41,349 nt of DNA from Promethearchaeia archaeon (GCA_029856105.1 JAHQWH010000064.1:1-41349); one strand, 5' to 3'; positions 16,306-25,722 are shown, counted from the first letter of the stretch. The notes: a model not told the origin generated them from the sequence alone. Numbers and translations are program-made.

Positions 16306-16433
16306 TTAAAATCAATTAAATAAAAAGCGTCTTGTTTTATAATTATTTTTAGAGTAAATAATATGTTTTCAAATATTACAACTAATTAAAAATAAGAACG
16401 TGTATTTTATTTAAATAAAATTGAGAATTTATT

Positions 16434-16661
16434 ATGCCGCTTCGATTTAACACTTGTCCCTTTTGCCACGAGAAAATAGTATTTACCATAGAGATAGAAG
16501 ATATAGATTCATCTCAATATCCCGCTCCGGTGTATATCCTTCATAAAAGCAAATCTTGTGGTAAAACATCTACTTTTTATGTCGATAGCCTTTTAAGAGT
16601 TTCGTATAAAGAACTTGAGAAAAAACCTGGGGCGATTAAAACGTTAGAAACAACCAAGTAA
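16434..16661 (+). CDS. Small zinc-binding protein of unknown function
   Basis: 75 residues. An N-terminal CPFCHEKI (Cys-x-x-Cys) and a later HKSKSCGKTSTFYVD, with a His and a Cys that could complete a zinc site, suggest a single zinc-ribbon-like fold with beta strands around it. I do not recognise the family. It lies 134 bp upstream of the aIF2-gamma gene on the same strand and may be cotranscribed with it, though there is room for a separate promoter. Confidence 0.65.
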   Translation: MPLRFNTCPFCHEKIVFTIEIEDIDSSQYPAPVYILHKSKSCGKTSTFYVDSLLRVSYKELEKKPGAIKTLETTK

Positions 16662-16795
16662 GATTTCTCTTAAGAATTTTATGTAAATCTTATATGTAAC
16701 GATTAATTTAATAGAAATACTGCTTTTTATTTTTGTAGCGAGTTTAGAAGATTTATTTAATTATTACTAACCAAAGTAGAATAGTTTAAGCTGAT

Positions 16796-18367
16796 ATGAC
16801 TAACGATTTAGAAGAGGTTTCAGGAATAGGAAAAGCAACAGCAGACAGGTTGAGAGCGTCTGGCATTGATACAGTTGAAAAATTAGCTTCAACGACTCCA
16901 GAAGAATTAACTAAGTTAAAAATCAAGGGAGTAGGTGAATCTACAGCTTTAAAGTATATTAAGAACGCTCAGAAATTAATTAAAGAAAAACCAAGTGATA
17001 CTAAACCTAAATTAAAGAAAGAAGAAGCTCCACCCAAGCCAGAAAAACATCAAAAACATGAACCAACTAAAAAACAAAAGCCAGTAAAAGGGAGTAATCT
17101 TAAAGAATTAATAAAAAAACAAGCAGAATGTAATATTGGATTAGTGGGTCATGTAGACCACGGTAAGACCACGCTAGTTAAGACCTTAACGGGCGATTGG
17201 ACGGATAGACATTCTGAGGAAATAGAGAGAGGGATTTCGATAAAACTAGGATATTCAAATGCGACTATTCTATACTGCCCTGAATGCGATGAATATCTTA
17301 CATATCATATGGCAGAATCTGCTAGAAAAAAAGGTCAACCAAGATTTGTTTGCCCCAACTGTAAAAAAAATTTAGAGTTTAGAAGAAATATTTCCTTCGT
17401 CGATGCTCCTGGCCACGAAATCTTAATGGCTACTATGTTAAGTGGAGCTTTTTTAATGAATGGCGCGTGTTTACTAATTGCCGCTGACGACGTTTGTCCC
17501 CAGCCACAAACGAGAGAACATTTAGCCGCATTGAATATTGCGGGAATCGAGAATATTATTATCATCCAAAATAAAATTGATGCTGTGTCAAAAGAGCAAG
17601 CGTACGAAAATTATAAGCAAATAAAAGCGTTTGTAAAAAATTCAATTGCTGAAAACGCTCCAATTATACCTATTTCCGCCGTTTTTGGCGTTAATATCGG
17701 TCTGATAGTTCGAGCGTTCGAAGAAATAATACCTTCTCCTAAAATTCGTGAAGATGAAGAATTTCAATTCTTAATTGCTAGATCTTTCGACATAAATCGC
17801 CCAGGCACAGAAATCAGTAAACTACGTGGCGGAGTTATAGGGGGTTCCGTATTAAAAGGTAAAATTAAGGTTGGTGAAGAAATCGAAATTAGACCGGGAC
17901 TTCGAGTTAAGAACGATTTTATACCAATTAAAACTGAAATAGTAAGTATTAGCCAAGGGAATAATCTTTTAGAAGAAGCTAATCTCGGAGGTCTAATTGG
18001 ATTAGGGACTAAATTAGATCCCGCCTTGACAAAGGGAGACTCTCTGATAGGGCATTTGGTTGGCAAAACTAACACATTACCCGAAATTGTTTCTCAAGTA
18101 GAGTTAAAAGTCAACCTTTTAGAAAGAGTAATTGGTTCTGAAATGCAAATAAGGGTTCAACAACTTAAACATAACGAAAAGCTCTTGTTAGTTGTTGGTA
18201 CTGAAAAAACAGCAGGAATTGTTACAAAAATTTTAAAAAATTCATATATTCTAAATTTAAGTCCACCTATTTGCCCTCTTGAGAATTCTATATTTGCGAT
18301 TTCTAGAATTATTAATAGACGTTATCGATTAATAGGATATGGTAAACTTTTTAATCAAAATCAGTGA
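16796..18367 (+). CDS. eif2g: Translation initiation factor aIF2 gamma with N-terminal helix-hairpin-helix extension
   Basis: 523 residues; usual aIF2-gamma is about 410. Residues 112-523 are a complete aIF2-gamma: GHVDHGKT at 118-125, a zinc knuckle C161/C164 and C186/C189 (with a longer loop than usual), DAPGHE at 203-208, NKID, then domain II (FDINRPGTEISKLRGGVIGG) and domain III (LLERVIGSE to RYRLIGYG). It carries Met-tRNAi to the small subunit. Residues 1-62 are an added helix-hairpin-helix domain (LEEVSGIGKATADRLRASG and IKGVGESTALKYI) very like the N-terminal domain of RadA/Rad51. A Lys/Pro-rich linker (63-103) joins the two. The ATG is in frame with no closer alternative, and coding character is continuous, so the fusion looks real. 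Confidence 0.93.
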   Translation: MTNDLEEVSGIGKATADRLRASGIDTVEKLASTTPEELTKLKIKGVGESTALKYIKNAQKLIKEKPSDTKPKLKKEEAPPKPEKHQKHEPTKKQKPVKGSNLKELIKKQAECNIGLVGHVDHGKTTLVKTLTGDWTDRHSEEIERGISIKLGYSNATILYCPECDEYLTYHMAESARKKGQPRFVCPNCKKNLEFRRNISFVDAPGHEILMATMLSGAFLMNGACLLIAADDVCPQPQTREHLAALNIAGIENIIIIQNKIDAVSKEQAYENYKQIKAFVKNSIAENAPIIPISAVFGVNIGLIVRAFEEIIPSPKIREDEEFQFLIARSFDINRPGTEISKLRGGVIGGSVLKGKIKVGEEIEIRPGLRVKNDFIPIKTEIVSISQGNNLLEEANLGGLIGLGTKLDPALTKGDSLIGHLVGKTNTLPEIVSQVELKVNLLERVIGSEMQIRVQQLKHNEKLLLVVGTEKTAGIVTKILKNSYILNLSPPICPLENSIFAISRIINRRYRLIGYGKLFNQNQ

Positions 18368-18388
18368 AAACAATCATCTTTATATTAT

Positions 18389-18718
18389 TTAAGTAGAATA
18401 AGAAAGAAAAATTTCACGAATTTTTCCTTTTATAAATCTTATTGATGTGTCTACATTATCGAATATTTTTTGTAAAGTATCAATTACATTAGAATCATTA
18501 TTAGAATTCATTGGTTTCGTGATAATTTGTTTAGTTTCGTAGAGGATTAATGTGTCCTTAGCTTTAGCAAGAAAGTGAAGAATTATCTCAATCTTAACAT
18601 CTAAAGATAAAACTGTATCGTTTTTAATCTCTTTAAATTCGTAGAAAACCTCATCCATTATTCGCTTGTCTAAAAAGCTTAGGAAATTTTCAATATCATC
18701 AATGAAAATTACAATCAA
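18389..18718 (-). CDS. Short helical protein of unknown function
   Basis: 109 residues, predicted mostly alpha-helical and charged, without cysteines, membrane segments or a motif I recognise. It starts at a TTG only 6 bp after the stop of the surface protein gene (18725-20437), so the two are probably cotranscribed. The TTG has no clear ribosome binding site; translation could be coupled to the upstream stop, or begin at the internal ATG for MDEVFYEF. Confidence 0.5.
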   Translation of the reverse strand: MIVIFIDDIENFLSFLDKRIMDEVFYEFKEIKNDTVLSLDVKIEIILHFLAKAKDTLILYETKQIITKPMNSNNDSNVIDTLQKIFDNVDTSIRFIKGKIREIFLSYST

Positions 18719-18724
18719 TTTGTT

Positions 18725-20437
18725 TTAAGATCGTCTTTTATGATTAAAATAAATGATTAAACCAATAAGGATCAAAGCACCGTTCATACTTCCAAATATA
18801 AGAATCCAAAGTGGGAAATATGGCACATTTGTATTTATATAATTAACTTCGCTAAACGTATTTATTAACGCTTCCATTATTATTACATCATCTTGATAAA
18901 TTTTAACTGTGTAGTTTCCATTAGGAACATTCTCAATTAAAATCTCTCCATTTTCATTCGAATATGCGGGTGCCATAGGTTGATTTAAATCATTTGAGAT
19001 ATAAGTTCCAAATACTTTCCCAAAATAAAGTAATTCTATTCTATAACCAATTAAAGGCATACGTATGTTGTCGGTAATAACAATTTTGAGATCGTTCGAA
19101 GCATCATATTTTATCAAAAACGGGTTTGTTTCACCAACAATGAGATAAGGGATCGTTAATCTCAATCCCTTTCTTTTTACGGCATTTTCAGTAAAGATTA
19201 AGCTATAATCAACGGATGCTTGAGTAATGAACACTATGACGTCATAGTAATTAACAGGTCTATTAAATAAAGAACTATTGCTGATAACTTGATTTAATAT
19301 AATGGTGCTTTCAATTAAAGTTACATTTTCTAAATAAATATGTTCTGGGCCAGATATTAAAGAAGGAAAGTATATTCTTTCCCTTACATTTCTACCTTCG
19401 ATTAATCTATCAATAGCCCAGCTGTATCCAACGGGATCTTCAAATCTAAGAGTAAAATTCGTTTTAAATGTAAAAGAAAATAATTTAGCGTCAGCTGACA
19501 TTGTAACATTTATTAAATTATCTTGTTCTAAAAAGTCGTTAACTACTTGATCGTTGATTTTTAATTGTTGATCGTAAAATAGGTTCTTATCAAGCGGATT
19601 GACGATTATCTCTACAACGAGATTGTCTGCTAGTAAAGGAGGGAGCGTTATATTATCCGACCTCTTTAATCCAATTAGCGTAAAATTATAATAAAATGAA
19701 GGGCTAAAAGTTTGTTCCTGTTGCGTTAATGTTAAAATATTATTTGGTTCTAGAGCTAATTCCCATCCCGCAGGGGTCAATTTATATTCAAAAATGAAAT
19801 AAATAGAAAAATTGTGAAAACTATCCTGGAAGTAGTTTTGATAATCAAAGACTAAATAATCATCAGCATCAAGGGAGTATTCGTCTTCGCTTAATTCTTC
19901 AATGATGGAAGAAGATTCATTTTGTACAAATACTTGTTTGAGAACGAGTGGAAGCAATTTTGGGTTATAAATTAAATAACCTTCCGATCCACCTATAGAA
20001 CTATTATATTGAACGCTAAGCGACTCATTTATCAATACAGTTATTTCATCTGATTCTAGTAAAGACTTATCAAGATTATTGAACTGTGCTATTTCATTAG
20101 TTTGCATATATTGCGTTCCCAGATAGGTAATATTTAACGCTCCAGAAATTAGATCATCGTCGAGGTTAGGGTATCTCTCTGATAGATTAAAAAAACCTTC
20201 TTCATTAAAAGTAAGTTTAGTTATTGTAATATTCCCTAGACCTTGCTCTGGAACATCAAGAATTGGGGTATAATCGTCTTTGGAGAAGTCTTGTATCTTT
20301 GGATCGATGTTTATGTTAATATTTTCACGATCCAAAGAGTTATAATTAAAGAGATCATCCATAAAAATTAATGGAATTATAGAACTTAAGATTACAAAAA
20401 CGACTACGAGATATTTCCTGTAATTGGTGTTCATCAT
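18725..20437 (-). CDS. Secreted, membrane-anchored beta-rich surface protein
   Basis: 570 residues. A hydrophobic N-terminal segment (YLVVVFVILSSIIPLIF) acts as signal or anchor, and a C-terminal membrane helix (about 540-562) ends in the basic stop-transfer KRRS. The region between is beta-strand-rich and has many Asn-X-Ser/Thr sequons. Residues about 455-530 resemble a carboxypeptidase-regulatory-like/SpaA-type beta sandwich (KIVITDNIRMPLIGYRIEL, then NENGEILIENVPNGNYTVKI). The role may be cell-surface structure or adhesion; I cannot name a family for the central part. Type I topology matches the protease at 14158-16305. Confidence 0.7.
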   Translation of the reverse strand: MMNTNYRKYLVVVFVILSSIIPLIFMDDLFNYNSLDRENININIDPKIQDFSKDDYTPILDVPEQGLGNITITKLTFNEEGFFNLSERYPNLDDDLISGALNITYLGTQYMQTNEIAQFNNLDKSLLESDEITVLINESLSVQYNSSIGGSEGYLIYNPKLLPLVLKQVFVQNESSSIIEELSEDEYSLDADDYLVFDYQNYFQDSFHNFSIYFIFEYKLTPAGWELALEPNNILTLTQQEQTFSPSFYYNFTLIGLKRSDNITLPPLLADNLVVEIIVNPLDKNLFYDQQLKINDQVVNDFLEQDNLINVTMSADAKLFSFTFKTNFTLRFEDPVGYSWAIDRLIEGRNVRERIYFPSLISGPEHIYLENVTLIESTIILNQVISNSSLFNRPVNYYDVIVFITQASVDYSLIFTENAVKRKGLRLTIPYLIVGETNPFLIKYDASNDLKIVITDNIRMPLIGYRIELLYFGKVFGTYISNDLNQPMAPAYSNENGEILIENVPNGNYTVKIYQDDVIIMEALINTFSEVNYINTNVPYFPLWILIFGSMNGALILIGLIIYFNHKRRS

Positions 20438-20687
20438 TATTACTTCAAAATCTAATTATATAACAAAAAATTAAATAAATTTAATTAATTTTTCTTAAAT
20501 TTTTAATTTTTTCTTCAATTTCCATGTATGTCTGGATATGATACAAATATATTTATAGAATTTATTTTTACTTATTTATAACATCTTTTAAAGGTATATT
20601 AATACGCCCAATAGGACTATGTTATTTTTTTCCATTCCATATTAGTTTAAGTAATTTTTGATATATATATATTAAAAAATGATATAA

Positions 20688-22073
20688 ATGGTTCGAAAAC
20701 CAGATCGTAAAAATTTTTTGGAAAAGCTTAATACTGCTGTAGATTTTTTTGAAGATAATTCTCGTAACCTTTACAACAATGTCATTGCGATTTCACATAA
20801 TGACGCAGATGGCATTAGTAGCTTACAAATTATTCAAAATCTGCTTCATAAAATGAACTTTAATTACGATTACTTTATTTATAACCGATCTGTGTCATGG
20901 GCAAATTATCTTAGTGGAATTTTGCCTAAAGCTCAAAATAATAAGATGGCATTAATTTTTACAGATATTGGCTCCAATTTAACAGAACTCGTCCCGATCA
21001 TCAAAAAAAGAAAAGAAGATTTTTACATCCTCGACCACCATGAAGTAGATGGCGATATAGATTTTGATATGCTTCCAGATAATTTATTTTTTGTTAATCC
21101 TACGATTTTTGGGTTTGACGGACTTGATCATATATCTGGGGCTACTTTAGCTTATATGTTTGCAAAAAAGATTAATTTTGCTACAATAAAACAAGGCTGG
21201 TTAGCGGTTATTGGAATAGCAGGTGATTCATTAAAGTCAATGGACAAGCTTCAATCGTTCAATAAGGAGATATATCAAGAGTTGGTTGATGAAGAAGTTA
21301 TTTATGATGAAGAAGGATTAATTCTGTTCGGAGGCATGCATGATTCCATAAAAAACGGTTTAAAATATAGTATTTTACCTTTTTTAAATGGATTTGGTGG
21401 CGAGAATAATCAAAAGATTAAATCTTTCCTAAATAAATTGCAAATAAATCCAAGTAAAAGAGTTGTTGATCTAGATAAAACTGAAATTCAAAAAATCGTA
21501 GATAATACTAATTTAAATATCGGACGCTTTGCTTTATTGCCTCAAAAACAAGGTTTATTGAAATTTGCTTTCGAGCATGCTCTACTACTAAATATTTTGT
21601 CCTTTAAAAACATAAGCGCAGCACTTTCAATCATACGGCAAAGAACAATAACACGTTATGCTAAAGAAATCTACTTTGAATATGTTAGTGGTTTAGTTAA
21701 TAATATGAAAATACTATCAAATGATTTACCTCGCTATGAAACGGAAAAAGCAATTTTTGTAGATGTGGGAAATAGTCCAATCCCACCAAGCAATTGGTCC
21801 GATACGGCAAGCTTTACTTCTGTAAACGGGCTGTTAAACCCAGATAAAATGTTGTTTTTAGGGGGTTTTGAAAAAAAGTCTCAAATGGTAAAACTAAGCA
21901 TTAGATGTTCCAGGAAATATTTAGAAAATAATGAAATGGGCGTAAATAAAGTTATTAATGTAATTAAAGGGAATCTTGGAGGGACTGGCGGAGGACATAA
22001 ATTAGCAGGCGGAATTAGATTATCACTCCCATCGTTTAATATACTAAAACAAAGAGTAGATGGGTTCATTTAA
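20688..22073 (+). CDS. DHH-family phosphoesterase, archaeal RecJ/GAN-like
   Basis: 461 residues. The DHH domain holds SHNDADGI (about 36-43), FTDIGS (91-96) and DHHEVDG (116-122), the metal-binding motifs. A C-terminal DHHA1 domain ends in GGTGGGHKLAGGIRL. Archaeal members (GAN, RecJ-like) are single-strand exonucleases that associate with the CMG replicative helicase and GINS and are relatives of Cdc45. The motif Asp and His residues are all present, so it should be active. Start ATG at 20688 follows a long AT-rich leader. A DUF167 gene follows 19 bp downstream on the same strand. Confidence 0.88.
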   Translation: MVRKPDRKNFLEKLNTAVDFFEDNSRNLYNNVIAISHNDADGISSLQIIQNLLHKMNFNYDYFIYNRSVSWANYLSGILPKAQNNKMALIFTDIGSNLTELVPIIKKRKEDFYILDHHEVDGDIDFDMLPDNLFFVNPTIFGFDGLDHISGATLAYMFAKKINFATIKQGWLAVIGIAGDSLKSMDKLQSFNKEIYQELVDEEVIYDEEGLILFGGMHDSIKNGLKYSILPFLNGFGGENNQKIKSFLNKLQINPSKRVVDLDKTEIQKIVDNTNLNIGRFALLPQKQGLLKFAFEHALLLNILSFKNISAALSIIRQRTITRYAKEIYFEYVSGLVNNMKILSNDLPRYETEKAIFVDVGNSPIPPSNWSDTASFTSVNGLLNPDKMLFLGGFEKKSQMVKLSIRCSRKYLENNEMGVNKVINVIKGNLGGTGGGHKLAGGIRLSLPSFNILKQRVDGFI

Positions 22074-22092
22074 ATAAAAAAAGTAAGTTATT

Positions 22093-22398
22093 ATGGATTT
22101 TATTGAAATAAAATCGAATAATTTGTATTTATTGCGAATAAGAGTAAAAACTAATTCTAAAAAACAAGAAATTTTGCGATATTCTGATACCGACTCTAAC
22201 TTGACAATATTACTTCGTTCGAAACCCGTTCAAAACAAAGCTAATAGAGAACTGTTAAATTTATTAAAAAAGAAACTAAAAGTGTCTTCAGATCAGGTTC
22301 AGATAATCGCAGGGTTAAAGAAAGCAGACAAAATATTACAAGTTAGCTTTTCTGAAAACATCGTAGAATCAGATATAATAAAGAGAATTTTCAATTAA
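22093..22398 (+). CDS. DUF167/YggU family protein
   Basis: 101 residues. The family pattern is clear: LLRIRVKTNSKKQEI at the start, then LTILLRSKPVQNKANREL (the conserved PPxxGKAN-like segment) and KVSSDQVQIIAGLKKADKILQV. These small proteins occur in all domains and their function is not established. It probably shares a transcript with the DHH gene, which ends 19 bp upstream. It is convergent with the TFS gene. Confidence 0.88.
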   Translation: MDFIEIKSNNLYLLRIRVKTNSKKQEILRYSDTDSNLTILLRSKPVQNKANRELLNLLKKKLKVSSDQVQIIAGLKKADKILQVSFSENIVESDIIKRIFN

Positions 22399-22435
22399 AT
22401 AACAAAATCAACTTTAAGATATTACTGAAGTTAGC

Positions 22436-22789
22436 TCAGCTTCCAATCTTTATCATCTTACCGCATTTTAGACAAGTAATAAAATGGGTCATTCCCTCAT
22501 CCGCACTCCTAGTCTGACGAGTTTCTAAATGAGCTTTATCGTAACCGCATCTTCGACATTTAAAATTTTTAATAGAGCTTCTTAAATTTACTTCTTTCCA
22601 CTTCATAAATTCGTTGAGATTTGTTACTTCCTCTCTGATAGAATGTTCTATTTTAGTTTTTATTCTATAAGAGTTAGATTTTTCCTCAGTAAAAGGTTTC
22701 GTTGCACCACACTTACACTTAAATACTTTTTTACCGTTCACCGTTGAGGGGAGCATCATACCCCCTCCACATTCATCGCAAAACTCCAA
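22436..22789 (-). CDS. tfs: Transcription elongation factor TFS (TFIIS-like)
   Basis: 117 residues from the TTG at 22789. Two zinc ribbons are present. The N-terminal one is FCDECGGGMMLPS with CKCG. The C-terminal TFIIS-type ribbon is CRRCGYDKAHLETRQTRSADEGMTHFITCLKCG, quoted here in parts: CRRCGYDKAH, QTRSADEGMTHF and CLKCG. The acidic Asp-Glu of RSADE is the catalytic tip that reactivates backtracked RNA polymerase by RNA cleavage. A GTG at 22798 gives three more residues, but that GTG lies inside the GTGAT ribosome binding box, and starting at TTG gives MEFCDECG, the usual family N-terminus. Confidence 0.93.
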   Translation of the reverse strand: MEFCDECGGGMMLPSTVNGKKVFKCKCGATKPFTEEKSNSYRIKTKIEHSIREEVTNLNEFMKWKEVNLRSSIKNFKCRRCGYDKAHLETRQTRSADEGMTHFITCLKCGKMIKIGS

Positions 22790-22832
22790 TATTATCACAC
22801 CTATTAACTTACTTCTCTAATAAGATATTAAC

Positions 22833-23798
22833 TTAAAATTTTAAACCAAATATTAAGACACAAAAAATTACACCCGCTAAAAGATCTGCGGTTGTACCAG
22901 GGTTTAGCTTTCCATTTTGTTTTTGAAGGTTTTTATCAAATTTAATTGTTAGCTTTAATCCTTTTTTAGTAGAAATTCCTCCTTGTGAAATGATTTTTGA
23001 AGCCATTTCTGAAACTTTCACAGCTTCTGGTTCACCTGCTTTACGAATAATTAAGGTATCTAAATGGGTGCTAAGCAGTTTTAAATACGTATTGACAATT
23101 GTGTTATTTATGTCTTTATATTTCTCATAAGTATCAAAAAAATATGGTAAGCCTTCTTTTAATATAATATTGAAACCACTAGCGTACTCGTTGCTTATTA
23201 AATCGTATTCTTTTGATAGCTCAAATATTTTTTTAAGATTTATATTATCCTTAATAATATCCTTACGTGAATTTTCATCGTTTATATCATACTTTTCTAT
23301 GCTACCTAGTCCACCTGGAATACATATTTTTATAGCGTCGTATAAATTCACCGTATCTTTAACTGTAGCATCTTCGATAACCTTTCTAATTATAAATTCG
23401 AAATCTTCTATCTTTTTCATCTTTAATTTTATACAAATTGTAGCTGCAGCTGCTAGTGGAGCTAAGATAAGAATGTGTCCTAGTAAGACGTTACCTCCAG
23501 ACTGCCACTTCATCATTTGATTAGCCGATTCCTTAAAAAAAAGACCTAATTCAATAGAACTAAAACTTTCTTTTTCACTTTCTACAGAGTTATATACCGT
23601 TTCACAAAATCCCTTAAAATTAGGTTGGATTGCTGCTATACCCGCTAAAAAGTGTTCAAACCTTGTATTTGGAAAATTCTTCGTTCTATGGACATTTCCC
23701 GGTTTAGGCCACCCCGATAACTCCAGCAAGCTCGAAAGATTTATACACCTTACTAAATCATTAACTGATTGGGTAACGATTGCTTTTATAGGAGGCAC
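22833..23798 (-). CDS. Triphosphoribosyl-dephospho-CoA synthase (CitG/MdcB) family protein
   Basis: 321 residues of the CitG-like superfamily: LLELSGWPKPGNVHRTKNF, then GGNVLLGHILILAPLAAAA, DATVKDTVNLYDAIKICIPGG and the C-terminal GKLNPGTTADLLAGVIF are characteristic. CitG makes the prosthetic-group precursor of citrate lyase from ATP and dephospho-CoA, but archaeal homologues occur without citrate lyase and their substrate is not settled. None of the citrate or malonate pathway genes is in the window. It starts at GTG; an overlapping ATG two bases upstream is out of frame. Confidence 0.82.
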   Translation of the reverse strand: MPPIKAIVTQSVNDLVRCINLSSLLELSGWPKPGNVHRTKNFPNTRFEHFLAGIAAIQPNFKGFCETVYNSVESEKESFSSIELGLFFKESANQMMKWQSGGNVLLGHILILAPLAAAATICIKLKMKKIEDFEFIIRKVIEDATVKDTVNLYDAIKICIPGGLGSIEKYDINDENSRKDIIKDNINLKKIFELSKEYDLISNEYASGFNIILKEGLPYFFDTYEKYKDINNTIVNTYLKLLSTHLDTLIIRKAGEPEAVKVSEMASKIISQGGISTKKGLKLTIKFDKNLQKQNGKLNPGTTADLLAGVIFCVLIFGLKF

Positions 23799-23857
23799 AT
23801 TTAAGATATTAATTTTAAAAATTAAAATAGTTTTTTAAAAATTTTTATAAAAGTAAA

Positions 23858-24169
23858 TTAATAATAAGTTAGTTCTAGAACCTTTTTCTCCTTAATTCTA
23901 TAGCCCTGGTTATCTGATGTGTTATATGAGATTGGTCTATATTTTTCATGTAGGTTTTTCCGATACAGAAATTTTTTTAGTCTTAATTTAACTGCTCTCT
24001 TTGACAATTTGAGTGGCATTACTATTTCTAATTCGTTTCCATTTCGATTGAGTTCAATTTGCGGCAATTGCTCCTCTAAAAATCTTAATAAATCGTCCAC
24101 ATATTGTTCTTTTTCTATACTCAAATCTTTGATATCAATTATTAATTCTTTAGTATCAACTTCATTCAT
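23858..24169 (-). CDS. rpl22e: Probable ribosomal protein eL22
   Basis: 103 residues. The pattern follows eukaryotic L22e: an N-terminal strand (ELIIDIKDLS), a helix with DLLRFLEEQLPQIEL, strands NELEIVMPLKLSKR (compare human KITVTSEVPFSKR), then the basic helix AVKLRLKKFLYRKNLHEKYR (compare [20 protein letters not shown]) and a final strand ending GYRIKEK (compare SYELRYF). eL22 is absent from most archaea but reported in Asgard genomes. It would bind 23S rRNA near the exit tunnel. Identification rests on pattern comparison from memory; conservation is modest but collinear. Confidence 0.7.
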   Translation of the reverse strand: MNEVDTKELIIDIKDLSIEKEQYVDDLLRFLEEQLPQIELNRNGNELEIVMPLKLSKRAVKLRLKKFLYRKNLHEKYRPISYNTSDNQGYRIKEKKVLELTYY

Positions 24170-24238
24170 ATTCTAATCACTCAATATTATAATTAATGAT
24201 ATTATAAATTTTTTTTTATTTTGACCCTTTCAACAATT

Positions 24239-24249
24239 TTTATAAAAAG
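24239..24249 (+). promoter_or_regulatory. TATA box upstream of the RuBisCO gene
   Basis: TTTATAAAAAG is a good archaeal TATA box. It predicts transcription start near 24268 and a leader of about 38 nt before the TTG start. Confidence 0.4.
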
Positions 24250-24294
24250 ATTTAAATGAACTTTTTCTAATAATTATAAAGTACTTTTGAATAT

Positions 24295-24300
24295 GGTGGA
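24295..24300 (+). promoter_or_regulatory. Ribosome binding site for the TTG start of RuBisCO
   Basis: GGTGGA, 5 nt before TTG at 24306. It decides the start, since no ATG lies near the expected N-terminus. Confidence 0.5.
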
Positions 24301-24305
24301 ATGAT

Positions 24306-25583
24306 TTGGTAGATTATGTAGATTTAAGTTATGAACCGAACGAAAATGATCTTGTTGTCATGTATTTCGTTGAAAAAGCGGTTGATTGTGAAAGTCTGGA
24401 AAAAGCGTGCGAGGAAATCGCTAAAGAAAGTTCAATAGGTACATGGACAGATATTTTGACGATGTCTGCAGATATTGCTGAACGCCTCGAACCATCTGCT
24501 TTTTATATAGATCCACAAAATCAAATTATAAAAATTGCTTATTCTGAAGAATTATTTGAAGCCGATAACATGTCTCAAATTCTTAGCGCTATTGCCGGTA
24601 ATATTTTTGGTATGAAGGTGATTAATAATTTAAGGCTTTTAGATATTACATTTCCTAAATATATAGTCAGCAAATATAAAGGACCTAAGTTTGGTATCAA
24701 TGGTATCAGAAAATTAACTAAAGTAGAAAAGAGACCCTTATTAGGAACAATAGTAAAACCTAAAGTAGGATTAAATGAGATCGAACATGCTAAAGTGTGT
24801 GAAGACGCGTGGATGGGAGGTTTAGACATAGTAAAGGACGATGAGAATTTAACCAGTATGGTCTTTAATAAATTCAATAAAAGAGTTGAAGAAACTTTAA
24901 AAGCCCGAAATAGAGCTGAGATTGAAACTGGTGAAAAGAAAATATATATGCCCAATATTACAGCTAAATTAAGCATTATGAAAGAAAGAGCAAATACAGT
25001 AATAGATAACGGCGGAGAATATATAATGGTTGATATTTTTACAGTAGGAATCTCCGCTTTACAAGACCTTCGAGATTATCTAGAAGATAAAAATGTCGTT
25101 ATTCACGCCCATAGAGCTATGCACGCAGCCTTTACGCGTAACAAAAAACATGGAATAACAATGTTAGCTTTAGCCAAAATAATGCGATTAATAGGAATGG
25201 ATCAATTGCACACGGGTACTATCGTTGGAAAAATGGAGGGTGATAAACATGAAGTTTTAGAGACAAATCAAGTAATAACAGAGTCAAAAATTAAAGGGAA
25301 TCATATAACCATGCTGGACCAAGAATGGGGTAATATTAAATCTACATTACCAGTTGCTTCAGGAGGTTTAAGCCCATTACACATTCCTGATTTAATAAAA
25401 TATTTAGGTAGTGACATGGTGTATCAGTTCGGTGGAGGCTGCCATGGTCATCCTAACGGTACAGAAACAGGGGCAAAAGCGATAAGACAGGCGATAGATG
25501 CTGTATTAGAAGGTTCTTCATTAGAAGAAAAAGCTAAGACCTCACCAGAGTTGAAGGATGCAATTAAAAAATGGAGGAAATAA
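24306..25583 (+). CDS. rbcL: Ribulose-1,5-bisphosphate carboxylase, archaeal form III
   Basis: 425 residues. All catalytic positions can be matched: Glu41 and Thr46 (ESSIGTWT), Asn99 (AGNIFG), Lys151/Lys153 (GTIVKPKVGL), the carbamylation site Lys177 with Asp179/Glu180 (GGLDIVKDDE), His269-Arg270 (HAHRAMHA), His302 (LHTGT), Lys309 (GKMEG), Ser352 (ASGGLSP) and the GGG loop at 375-377. It should therefore be a true carboxylase, not a RuBisCO-like protein. In archaea form III enzymes consume ribulose-1,5-bisphosphate made from AMP-derived ribose-1,5-bisphosphate, giving two 3-phosphoglycerate. The isomerase for the preceding step is at 26780-27715. AMP phosphorylase is not in this window. Confidence 0.95.
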   Translation: MVDYVDLSYEPNENDLVVMYFVEKAVDCESLEKACEEIAKESSIGTWTDILTMSADIAERLEPSAFYIDPQNQIIKIAYSEELFEADNMSQILSAIAGNIFGMKVINNLRLLDITFPKYIVSKYKGPKFGINGIRKLTKVEKRPLLGTIVKPKVGLNEIEHAKVCEDAWMGGLDIVKDDENLTSMVFNKFNKRVEETLKARNRAEIETGEKKIYMPNITAKLSIMKERANTVIDNGGEYIMVDIFTVGISALQDLRDYLEDKNVVIHAHRAMHAAFTRNKKHGITMLALAKIMRLIGMDQLHTGTIVGKMEGDKHEVLETNQVITESKIKGNHITMLDQEWGNIKSTLPVASGGLSPLHIPDLIKYLGSDMVYQFGGGCHGHPNGTETGAKAIRQAIDAVLEGSSLEEKAKTSPELKDAIKKWRK

Positions 25584-25722
25584 TTAATACTAATTTTTTA
25601 AAAAAATAGAAAGTGAATTACTGGAAATGAAATAAATTCCTCCTCGAATTAATTAAAGTTATAGTTTCATATTAAATCCGTAATGAGGTTGTTTTTTAAA
25701 GAATTGTTTCTTTTCATGAGAT

